This document shows positions 5,466 to 12,516 of a stretch of DNA of 12,516 bases, piece after piece (the first letter of the stretch is position 1; each line of letters begins with the position of its first letter). The notes under the pieces are model-generated. The model was given only the letters and a program-made list of their open reading frames with translations. It had not been told where the DNA came from and did no database searches. Where the stretch lies: positions 1 to 12,516 of the forward strand of contig JAJXXM010000380.1 of the NCBI GenBank assembly GCA_021781095.1, written 5' to 3'. The translations under genes and the position numbers were made by a program. Origin of the DNA: a bacterium (GTDB lineage: Bacteria; Eremiobacterota; Eremiobacteria; Baltobacterales; Baltobacteraceae).

Positions 5466-7865
5466 ATGCTCCGAGCAGTAGGTTTTTCTATTTCCCTCCT
5501 GTCGCTCGCGCTCGCGATCGCCGGTTGCGGCGGCGGCGGCGCATCGAGCGCCTTGCCGCCGAGTTCCGGGGGCGGCGCCTCCCTCGCGCGCAGCAATGCG
5601 GCGATGACCTTCCATTTCCCACCGCCCTCGACGACCGCGAGCGCGAGCCGTTCCCCGCGCTATCTTTCAGCGAACACCAAATCGGTCGTCATTACAATCA
5701 CTGCGATCAACGGCATGCCGCCGAGCCCGGCGATCCCGCCGACGACGCTCGCCGTCGCTCCGGGGCAAGGGAGCTGCACGGCGCTTACCGCGCAGGGATT
5801 CAGCTGCACCGCCACGGTCGGTGCGCTCGGCGGCAACGATACGTTCCTCATTCAAGCGTACAGCGGCGCGAACGGCACCGGCAGCCTGCTCTCATCGGGA
5901 AGCATTACCGTTGCAGTCGCGTCGACCGGTACGACCACCGTCACCACGCCGTTCGTTCTCGGCGGCAATGCAACCGCGCTCGCACTCGCCTCGCCTATCC
6001 CGAACTCCGCGATCGGCGTTACCGCGACGGGAACGACCGCTACGCTCTATCCGATCGCCGATAATGCGCCGCACAGCATCACCGTCACCCTCGCACTGCT
6101 CGACGCGAGCAATAGCGAGATCGTTGGCCCGCTCGCTTCGCCGCTTCCGATCACCGTCGCGGGGACCGGAATCTCGCTTGCGTCGAGCGCCTTTGCAAGT
6201 GGAACGACGGAGATCGTGCAATCTCCCGCGCAGATCACCGCAACGCTCACCGCGAGTTATACCGGGCAACCCGGCGGCACGATAACCGCGAACGGCGGCG
6301 GAAGCATCACCATCGGCGTCGGCAGTACGACCGGCACCGTGAACGTCGTGCCGTTCGTCATTGCAACGGCGACGCCGGGGCCGGCGAATCTCGTCGTCGG
6401 CGGCTTCTCCCAGGCGCTGCAGATTCAAGAAGCGGGAGCGACGCGTTTCACGATTGCCGGAATCGGCACCACCACGCCGGCAACGATCGCGGGGCCGCCT
6501 TCGATCTGCACGGCGAGCGGCTCGACGCTCACCTGCACCGCGACGAACGGTGTCGTCAGCGGGCTCACGCTCGTACCGAACGCAACGATCTCCGGCACGA
6601 CGAATTTCACCGTCGGCGACGGGCACGGCGCCAACTTCAACCTCGCGGCATCTGTCGCCGGGCAATCCGGCGCGACGCCTACCTTCCCGACGAGTTACGC
6701 GGTAACGCAGATTGCGGTCACACCGCCGCCGGGTGGCTACACCACGACCAGCCTCGGCGGCATCGCGCTCGGCCCCGATGGGCAGACGCTCTACACGCTC
6801 GCGGTCGCTTCGCCCGGCCCGACCGACGCCGTCAACCTGCTCGCAATTAGCTCGAACGGGTGCTCGACCAGCAGTTGTGCGCCGACGCTCGCGGCGTATC
6901 CGCAGCCGACCCCGAATCCGTCCTCGAGCACCGCGCCCGCAACGAACGGTTTTCTCAATCCGCACCCCGGCTTTATCGCGCTCGGTGGCGATGGCAACCT
7001 GTGGGTCGCCGATACCGCGACCGCCGCACTCACGGCGATCGGCCTTCCCTGCAGCGCGACGGCGACGCCGCCATGCGTCCTCGCGCAAGGCTCGCCGGCG
7101 TCATTTACCATGCCGGGATCCGGGCCGCCCTATAACGCCATCCTCGGAGCGGGCGGCCTCACGGTCGTCGCATCGAACGATTCGCAGCCGACCGATGCGG
7201 CCGGGTTGCTGACGGCATCAGGATATCTCTTCTCCACTCCATTTGGATTGAGTGTCTTACCCCCCATCGGCGGGCCTGCAGGCCCGGTGACGGGGCTTGC
7301 AGCGGTTGCGTCCTCCGGTGCAACCGACGCGTACGCACCCAATGAATCGCTGCTCGACGAAGTCACGCTCGCCGCATCGGGGGCGAGCGTCGCCGCGCAG
7401 TACGAACTCGGTACCGGTGCGGCAACGGCGATTCCGGCCTGCGCGGGCGGAGTCGCGGTGAGCGGCACGATCGCTCAGACCGGCGCGATCGCCACCGACG
7501 CGCAGGGGAATCTCTGGCTCTCGGCACTCACGAGTGCGAGCGCAACTCCGGCAAACGCGCAGGTGCTCGTGGAGCTTGCACCGTCGGTGACGGGCCTTTG
7601 CGGCAAAACGATCGTGGCGTTGCCGACGACCGCTCTCGCATCGCAGATCCTCTTAGGCCCCGACGGCAACCTCTGGTTCATCCTCCCCGGCATCAACCAC
7701 ATCTACCGTTTCGCGCCGACGTTGGTCGGTACGACGGCATCGGTCGTCGCAGCGTTTCCGCAAACGCCGTTGAACGGCGCTCCCATCGAACTCGCTTCCG
7801 GCGGCGACGGAAATATCTGGTTCACTGAAAACGGCGGCACCATCGGCGTGCTCGAACTGCATTAG
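5466..7865 (+). CDS. Lipoprotein A2: paired-Cys N-terminal domain, Ig-like modules, C-terminal NHL/Vgb-like beta-propeller
   Basis: 799 residues. Signal peptide with lipobox IAGC (Cys21), then a Gly/Ser/Pro linker. The N-terminal domain has RSPRYLSANTKS (62-73) and C104/C114, and is very close to that of the 1259 gene. The shared module is degenerate here, DASNSEIVG (213-221). A second module starts with IQEAGATRFTI (320-330) and has C348/C357. The propeller (about 408-799) shows blades at 436-444, 507-516, 678-685, 731-739 and 779-787, with cysteines 466/471, 529/537 and 659/712. The mature chain has only two lysines. The ATG at 5466 is preferred over the in-frame GTG at 5454, because GAGG (5456-5459) is well spaced for the ATG and nothing similar precedes the GTG. 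Predicted surface or periplasmic lipoprotein; ligand unknown. Confidence 0.85.
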   Translation: MLRAVGFSISLLSLALAIAGCGGGGASSALPPSSGGGASLARSNAAMTFHFPPPSTTASASRSPRYLSANTKSVVITITAINGMPPSPAIPPTTLAVAPGQGSCTALTAQGFSCTATVGALGGNDTFLIQAYSGANGTGSLLSSGSITVAVASTGTTTVTTPFVLGGNATALALASPIPNSAIGVTATGTTATLYPIADNAPHSITVTLALLDASNSEIVGPLASPLPITVAGTGISLASSAFASGTTEIVQSPAQITATLTASYTGQPGGTITANGGGSITIGVGSTTGTVNVVPFVIATATPGPANLVVGGFSQALQIQEAGATRFTIAGIGTTTPATIAGPPSICTASGSTLTCTATNGVVSGLTLVPNATISGTTNFTVGDGHGANFNLAASVAGQSGATPTFPTSYAVTQIAVTPPPGGYTTTSLGGIALGPDGQTLYTLAVASPGPTDAVNLLAISSNGCSTSSCAPTLAAYPQPTPNPSSSTAPATNGFLNPHPGFIALGGDGNLWVADTATAALTAIGLPCSATATPPCVLAQGSPASFTMPGSGPPYNAILGAGGLTVVASNDSQPTDAAGLLTASGYLFSTPFGLSVLPPIGGPAGPVTGLAAVASSGATDAYAPNESLLDEVTLAASGASVAAQYELGTGAATAIPACAGGVAVSGTIAQTGAIATDAQGNLWLSALTSASATPANAQVLVELAPSVTGLCGKTIVALPTTALASQILLGPDGNLWFILPGINHIYRFAPTLVGTTASVVAAFPQTPLNGAPIELASGGDGNIWFTENGGTIGVLELH

Positions 7866-7869
7866 GAGA
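7864..7869 (+). promoter_or_regulatory. Ribosome binding site overlapping the A2 stop codon
   Basis: AGGAGA begins within the TAG stop of the upstream gene (7863-7865) and serves ATG 7875 or the adjacent in-frame ATG 7878. The stop-embedded site suggests the two genes are translated from one message with coupled initiation. Confidence 0.7.
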
Positions 7870-7874
7870 ACGCG

Positions 7875-9992
7875 ATGATGCAACGGTATTCTCGGTCGAC
7901 GCTTTTTCGTTCGCTCGCCGCCGGCGCGCTCGCCATCGCGGCATTCTCGGCCTGCGGCGGCGGCTCGTCCTCGCTTCCGCCAACCGGCGGAAACGGCACA
8001 CCGACGAACGGCAGCGTCGGGCGCATCGTTCAAAAACTCTCGCTGCTGATTCCCGCGAAGGGATTTGCGAACGATCGGCGCGCGCCGCAATACACATCGA
8101 TTGCAACCAAAGGCATCGGCATTTCGCTCGTGTTGCAGGGCGCGAGTGCGCCGAGCAACCCGGCAACACTATTGAACCCCGATGTCGCGATCGATCTTAC
8201 GACGACGCCGATCTCGATCGTCGGCGATCTCGGGCCGAACGGACAGACGATCGCGTGCGTCGCCGTCACGACGCCGCAGCCCGGGCAGCAGTGCACGCTC
8301 TCGCTTTCGCTGCCGACCGACGTTTCCGCCATCGTCGTGAATGCGTGGGATGCAGCACCCGTATCCGGCACCGCTACCTTTACCGCAGTGGCGCAATTGC
8401 TCTCCAGCGCGACCGCCGCAGTGACGGTTGCAAGCGGTTCTCCGGGCCCGACGCTCTCGCTCGTGCTCGACGGCATTCCCGCATCGCTGCAAATCCTCCC
8501 AACGACGCAGCAAACGCATTTCGTTCTCGGTACGAGCGGCGGTGCGACGGCTCCGGCCGCCTATTTCGAGATTGGCGCGAGCCCCGTCGCGCTCACGATC
8601 GATGCGCTCGATGCCGACGGAAACATTATCATCGGGAACGGCGCACCGACGGTGCAATGGCAAGCGACCAAGAACGGATCGGCGATTCTCTCCGGCAATA
8701 CCGTGAGCGGTAACGCGACGACTTTCAGCCTCGCGCCATTTTTAACGACCGCCACCGCGTTCACATCCGCCTTTGCGTTCACCGCAACGGCGACGCGACC
8801 GAACGGTTCGCCGCTCGCCACCTCGATCGCTATCGAGCCCGCCCAGGAGTTTTGGGTCGGAGGAAACATTGGCCTCGGCGGAACCACGGGGCGCGGCCCA
8901 CAGGCGCTCAGCGGACAGGACGCAATCGTCGGCTACGAGATTCCGCCGCCGACGGGCGCGACGACTTCCCCGATTCCACTCAACGCTGATACCGTTCCGA
9001 TGACATCGATCGTTCCATGTCCGAATGTGCTCGGAAGCCCCGCTCCATTCAACGTCCCTACCGACATAACGACCGATCCGTCGGGAAATTTGTGGACGCT
9101 CGTTACCACGCCGTATTCTTCGTCGTCGGGGAGCGGCACGGCGTCCTGCGTCGAGGAGTTTACACTACAACCGAATGCGAACCCACCGCAGGCGGTCGCT
9201 AATTCCATGCGCACGCTCTCATCGGTCGATAAAATCACCGGCTGCGTTATCGATCGTTTCGACACGCTCTGGTGCGTCGACGCGACCGCCGATAAGCTCT
9301 ACGGATACAACTTGCAGGCGACGGGCAGCGCTCCGTTCTCGACGCCGAACGTAACGCTCCCACTCTCGCTGCCGCCCGCCGGCGCCGCGACAACACCGAT
9401 CGCCATAGCATTGCAACCGGGCGGAACGAACCTGTGGCTGGCGATGGCAGCGAGCGTAACGGTAACCACGCCGACGACACAAACGACGACGACGTTCTAC
9501 GCGCGCGAGATTCCGATTACATCGGCGAGTTCGTCCGCGCCGAACCTCGGCACACCAAGTAATTGGGCTCCATTCGGCAACTCCTACGTGTCAACCGACG
9601 TCGCCGGCAGCGCGATCCCCGTCCCCGATCCACCGCTCGCGGTCGACGCGAACGACAACATCTATTCCGTCGATGTCGGCAACGAAACGGCCGGCCCCAC
9701 GCAAGCGCCGCTCATCGCCATGTGGCAGCCCTCGCTCGGCGGCGGAAACCTTTCGTTCGGGAGTTCCCCGACCGCGAGTGCGTCCTATCCGTTTCCCGGG
9801 AGCGGGAGCGGCATCTCGAACCCCGACGAACCGTTCGCCATCGCACCCGATGGTACGCTCTGGGTTGGGGACCAAGGTGCGTACGGCGTCACTCCTTATA
9901 CGGTGTCGAGCGGCGCGCTCGCTGTCAACACACTCCTCAATCCGGTGCCCGCGCCGCTCTCTCTGTCCTTCGGGATTACGATCTCGCCGTAG
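7875..9992 (+). CDS. Lipoprotein B2: paired-Cys N-terminal domain and degenerate propeller
   Basis: 705 residues (704 if the second ATG at 7878 is used). The signal peptide ends FSAC (Cys27). RRAPQYTSIATKG (68-80) is this protein's form of the shared Y-x-S motif. The cysteine pair is C128/C140, spaced slightly wider than in its neighbours. LDGIPASL (198-205), DADGNIIIGNGAP (246-258) and EPAQEFW (321-327) match the B1 protein and not the A proteins, defining the B subfamily. Propeller-like motifs sit at about 402-407 (SGNLWT), 463-467, 516-522 (GGTNLWL), 593-599 and 658-664 (PDGTLWVG). Six cysteines follow the lipobox (128, 140, 382, 425, 457, 467). The protein ends ITISP, close to the ISIAP tail of B1. 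It lies 9 bp after A2. Function is unknown; lipid-anchored export is well supported. Confidence 0.84.
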   Translation: MMQRYSRSTLFRSLAAGALAIAAFSACGGGSSSLPPTGGNGTPTNGSVGRIVQKLSLLIPAKGFANDRRAPQYTSIATKGIGISLVLQGASAPSNPATLLNPDVAIDLTTTPISIVGDLGPNGQTIACVAVTTPQPGQQCTLSLSLPTDVSAIVVNAWDAAPVSGTATFTAVAQLLSSATAAVTVASGSPGPTLSLVLDGIPASLQILPTTQQTHFVLGTSGGATAPAAYFEIGASPVALTIDALDADGNIIIGNGAPTVQWQATKNGSAILSGNTVSGNATTFSLAPFLTTATAFTSAFAFTATATRPNGSPLATSIAIEPAQEFWVGGNIGLGGTTGRGPQALSGQDAIVGYEIPPPTGATTSPIPLNADTVPMTSIVPCPNVLGSPAPFNVPTDITTDPSGNLWTLVTTPYSSSSGSGTASCVEEFTLQPNANPPQAVANSMRTLSSVDKITGCVIDRFDTLWCVDATADKLYGYNLQATGSAPFSTPNVTLPLSLPPAGAATTPIAIALQPGGTNLWLAMAASVTVTTPTTQTTTTFYAREIPITSASSSAPNLGTPSNWAPFGNSYVSTDVAGSAIPVPDPPLAVDANDNIYSVDVGNETAGPTQAPLIAMWQPSLGGGNLSFGSSPTASASYPFPGSGSGISNPDEPFAIAPDGTLWVGDQGAYGVTPYTVSSGALAVNTLLNPVPAPLSLSFGITISP

Positions 9993-10070
9993 TCGCATCG
10001 CGTGCACCAGCCCGAGCCAAGGGGTCGCGGAAATGGAGTCCGAAGGCCCCTTCCTCGGAGGAGAGCAACT
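9993..10070 (+). other. B2-to-A3 spacer with possible hairpin and a strong ribosome binding site
   Basis: A 78-bp spacer. AAGGGG (10019-10024) can pair with CCCCTT (10047-10052) across a 22-nt loop, and GAAGGCCCCTTC (10042-10053) is itself a small palindrome. There is no U-tract, so this is not a standard intrinsic terminator. GGAGGAGA (10057-10064) lies 6 nt before the ATG at 10071 and is a clear Shine-Dalgarno sequence. I see no convincing promoter. Confidence 0.5.
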
Positions 10071-12476
10071 ATGCGGCGGTACAGTGCGTTCGGGTTCTTC
10101 CTGTTTCTGGCAGCGGCCATCGTTGCCGGTTGCGGCGGAGGCGGCTCGGGAAATCTCTCAACGTTGCCGGCACACGGTGCTGCGAGCGGCGCGACTCAGC
10201 AGACTGCATTTCAGATTTTTATCCCCCAGCCATCGAGCGCGAGCCTCGCACGCGCGCCGCAATATATTTCGGCGAATACGAAATCCGTCGTCATCACCCT
10301 CACCTCGGTGAACGGTGCTCCGCCCTCACCCGCGGTGCCGCCGACCATCTTCAACATTTCGGTGCCACCCTGTACCGCAGTCACGGGCGGAATTAGTTGC
10401 AGCGTCACCGTCGGAGCGATCCTCGGAAACGACGTTTTCACCATCGTCGCGTACGACGCGGCGAACGGCACCGGGAACATTCTCAGCAGCGGCACCGTAA
10501 CGGTCGCGGTCGGGCCGGGAACGAATACGCCACCGCCCGTCGCACTCGGCGGTAATGTCGCGAAAGTGGTGGTAACGGCGCCGCCGAGCGCCACGCCGGC
10601 ACCGAACGGCGACCTGATACCGAGCATCGACGGGACGGTGCAGACCATCCAGGTGAGCGTCGCCGCCTACGATGCGAGCGGCAATCTCATCGTCGGCAGC
10701 GCTCCTTTTGCTTCGCCGATCCCGATTACGCTCGTCGGCGATCCCAACGGTGCGCTCACCGTTTCACCGACCTCCGTGATCGCTCCCAATCAAAATGTCG
10801 TCACGCTCGGCACGAGCGGCAAAATGTTTTATGCAACGCCTTCGCCCGTGCAGCCCGCTCCGACGCTCGCTACCGCAACGCTCACGTTCGGTCCGACCGG
10901 CGCGAACGGCACGACGTTTACCATCGATCCGGTACAGTTCGATTTGCCGAGCGGCGGCTTGAGCAAGGTGCTGCCGGCGCCGGCGACGACCACGATCGGC
11001 ATCCAGGAGGCGGGAGCGACCGCGTTTACCATCAATGCGTTCGTTTCGGGAAGCACGCAAACGCCGTTCCTCGGCACGTGTGCGGGAACGTCCGGGACGT
11101 CGCCGTCGCTGGTGCCGATCACCTGTACGAGCTCCGGAGGCAACGCGATCGTCACGCTACAATCGCTCGTCGGTGGCACGGGAAGTTTGAACGTCGTCGA
11201 TAACGCCGGCGATAGCAGCGGCGTGCCGTTCACCGCGCTGGCCTCGCAGGGCGCCGGGGGCGCGACGCTGGGATACGCGGTGCTGCTGTGGAGCATGCCC
11301 AGCGTCACGGCCCCGGCAATTCCAACGAGCATGACGACTGGGCCGGGTGGACAGCACCTCTGGGTCGCCGGGTTTAATGCATCGACCGGCGGTTCGGTAA
11401 CCGCGATCCCCACGCAAAACCTCACGACCTGCACTGCGGCAACGTCACCATGCACCCCCGTCGGCAGTCACCAAGCGACCCTGCCGCAGGCGACGCCGGG
11501 CGCCTCCTACTCGCCAAATCCCGGGAGCATCATCGTTGGCGGTGACGGCAACCTTTGGTACACCGACCTCGGAACGAATACGGTGTCGTTCCCAACACTC
11601 GGGTACTTTACCGCGAGCGCATGTATCGGTGCGCCGAGTTGCGTTATTCCCGGTACGATTGGCTACGGCCCGGGAATCGGCAGCCAGGTATTCTCGTCGT
11701 CGCCGGAGGCAATCGCCGACGGAGGCGACGGCAATATCTACATGCTTTTCGGAAACACAACGGGCGGAGGTGCTGTCAGCGCCGCCTCATACTCGGGGTT
11801 CCCATCTCCCACCATCTATGTGACGGAAGCGCTAACAGCGCTAGCGCCAAGCGTGACCAGCCCGATTGCTGAGGGAATCGTGCGCGGCCCTGACGGTGCG
11901 ATGTGGATGAGCGTCGACGATCCCGCCGGCGGGCCCGGCCCATCGAGCGCCATCGTTGAATTTTCGAATTGCATCAGCGGAGCATCTTTTCTCTGCGCCA
12001 CGTCAGCAAATACGAAGCAATTCCCCGAAAATGAAACGACGACTCCCGGGAGCGGCCCCTATCACCCCGGTGAGATCGTCTCGGTACCCGCGGCGAACGA
12101 GCTGTGGTTTATCAATCATGGGAGCACTACGGCCCCGGTCGTCGCTCCGTTTATTGATTCCGTCTCGTCGGCCTCGACCAGTTACGGCACGTTCGGCGCA
12201 CGCATACCGATTCCGAATGCGGCCTCGGTGAGCGGCACGTTGCTCCTCGGCTCCGACGGCAACCTCTGGTTCCCCATCGTGACGACCTCGGGTGCAAATG
12301 AAATCTGCCGATATACGTTGGCGGCCGCTGCAAGTGGAACGCCGCAATTCTATTGCGCGACGATCCCGCCGGTCAGCGGCATCTCGTTCCCGGCCGGGCC
12401 GATGGCGGTTGGGCCCGATGGAAATATCTGGTTCGGTTTAATCGGCGCACCGTACATTGGAGAGGTGGTCCTGTGA
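10071..12476 (+). CDS. Lipoprotein A3: paired-Cys N-terminal domain, Ig-like modules, C-terminal NHL/Vgb-like beta-propeller
   Basis: 801 residues. The signal peptide ends VAGC (Cys21). The N-terminal domain has RAPQYISANTKS (61-72) and C101/C110. DASGNLIVG (201-209) marks the first Ig-like module, and IQEAGATAFTI (311-321) with C337/C352 the second. The propeller (about 398-801) is the richest of the set, with blade motifs at 424-432, 490-498, 551-558, 606-614, 674-680, 727-734 and 781-788. That suggests six or seven blades. Cysteine pairs 454/461, 518/524, 634/642 and 746/762 lie between them. Twelve cysteines follow the lipobox. The C-terminal tail YIGEVVL resembles KIGEVVLQ of A1. The frame is open upstream to 10002, but only the ATG at 10071 gives a signal peptide and has a strong Shine-Dalgarno sequence (10057-10064). 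Function is unknown. Confidence 0.85.
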   Translation: MRRYSAFGFFLFLAAAIVAGCGGGGSGNLSTLPAHGAASGATQQTAFQIFIPQPSSASLARAPQYISANTKSVVITLTSVNGAPPSPAVPPTIFNISVPPCTAVTGGISCSVTVGAILGNDVFTIVAYDAANGTGNILSSGTVTVAVGPGTNTPPPVALGGNVAKVVVTAPPSATPAPNGDLIPSIDGTVQTIQVSVAAYDASGNLIVGSAPFASPIPITLVGDPNGALTVSPTSVIAPNQNVVTLGTSGKMFYATPSPVQPAPTLATATLTFGPTGANGTTFTIDPVQFDLPSGGLSKVLPAPATTTIGIQEAGATAFTINAFVSGSTQTPFLGTCAGTSGTSPSLVPITCTSSGGNAIVTLQSLVGGTGSLNVVDNAGDSSGVPFTALASQGAGGATLGYAVLLWSMPSVTAPAIPTSMTTGPGGQHLWVAGFNASTGGSVTAIPTQNLTTCTAATSPCTPVGSHQATLPQATPGASYSPNPGSIIVGGDGNLWYTDLGTNTVSFPTLGYFTASACIGAPSCVIPGTIGYGPGIGSQVFSSSPEAIADGGDGNIYMLFGNTTGGGAVSAASYSGFPSPTIYVTEALTALAPSVTSPIAEGIVRGPDGAMWMSVDDPAGGPGPSSAIVEFSNCISGASFLCATSANTKQFPENETTTPGSGPYHPGEIVSVPAANELWFINHGSTTAPVVAPFIDSVSSASTSYGTFGARIPIPNAASVSGTLLLGSDGNLWFPIVTTSGANEICRYTLAAAASGTPQFYCATIPPVSGISFPAGPMAVGPDGNIWFGLIGAPYIGEVVL

Positions 12477-12516
12477 AACGCATACTATCGCTCGCGCTCG
12501 TTGGATCGCTCGCGGC
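12473..12516 (+). CDS. Sixth array gene, secreted or lipoprotein signal peptide only (cut by the right edge)
   Basis: The GTG at 12473 overlaps the A3 stop (GTGA), with GGAGAGG (12459-12465) 7 nt upstream as a good Shine-Dalgarno sequence. The 15 visible residues, MKRILSLALVGSLAA, have a short basic start and a hydrophobic core typical of a signal peptide. The frame and the tight junction match the A1-to-B1 transition, so it is probably the third B-type lipoprotein, but no lipobox or mature residue is visible. Confidence 0.6.
   Translation, partial: MKRILSLALVGSLA

Noticed and set aside
5892..7088. 398-residue open frame on the minus strand
   Set aside because: Extremely Arg-rich and without recognisable motifs. 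It is antisense to a well-supported lipoprotein gene, and such open frames are common in high-GC DNA.
10019..10052. Intrinsic terminator between B2 and A3
   Set aside because: The 6-bp stem has a large 22-nt loop and no U-tract follows. It is at most a weak RNA structure.
10002..10070. In-frame N-terminal extension of A3
   Set aside because: It would add 23 Arg/Pro-rich residues before the signal peptide. The strong GGAGGAGA site and signal sequence favour the ATG at 10071.
2456..12476. Virginiamycin B lyase (Vgb) identity for the propeller proteins
   Set aside because: The blade motifs resemble Vgb/NHL propellers, but Vgb is a short single-domain cytosolic enzyme, and I cannot find a convincing conserved His/Glu catalytic set shared by these large lipoproteins.

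Overview
The window is high-GC bacterial DNA in which almost everything is coded on the + strand. It holds the edge of an insertion sequence, a short non-coding repeat island, one glycosyltransferase-like gene, and a tandem run of five complete secreted lipoprotein genes with the start of a sixth. I see no rRNA, tRNA or housekeeping gene to fix the taxon. Signal peptides of the form L-A-G/A-C followed by a Gly run, an (R/K)-x-P-x-Y-x-S motif, and C-terminal GPDGNLWF propeller repeats together remind me of Candidatus Eremiobacterota (WPS-2, Vulcanimicrobiota) genomes. That is memory, not a search, so treat it as a lead.

Layout. Positions 1-55 (minus strand) are the first 18 codons of an IS3-type orfA, with its Shine-Dalgarno sequence and a probable terminal inverted repeat at 92-118. 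Positions 119-364 are two near-identical copies of a REP/BIME-like unit of about 120 bp. Each copy has two imperfectly inverted hairpin arms. The IS end lies exactly where the first copy begins. A GT-A type glycosyltransferase-like gene (394-1209) starts 29 bp after the repeats. Positions 1259-12516 are the lipoprotein array, with gaps of at most 83 bp or 4-bp start/stop overlaps, so it is probably one operon or transcription unit.

The lipoproteins fall into two subfamilies that alternate A-B-A-B-A. The A genes are 1259-3487, 5466-7865 and 10071-12476. The B genes are 3484-5382 and 7875-9992. The partial gene at 12473 sits where a third B would be expected. A-to-B junctions are tight (ATGA overlap, 9 bp, GTGA overlap) and B-to-A junctions are looser (83 and 78 bp), as if an A-B pair had been duplicated. 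All five proteins share a lipoprotein signal, a flexible linker, an N-terminal beta domain with a close cysteine pair, a module with a D-A-x-G-N-x-I-V-G-like motif (degenerate in one copy), and a C-terminal NHL/Vgb-like beta-propeller. A proteins have an extra domain with its own cysteine pair, and paired cysteines in the propeller. Every mature protein has an even number of cysteines after the lipobox (10, 4, 10, 6, 12).

The function is unknown. The architecture fits surface-anchored, disulfide-stabilised binding proteins with a constant membrane-proximal part and variable propellers, but this is inference. A virginiamycin-lyase label, which automated pipelines might give to such propellers, is not supported by what I can see.
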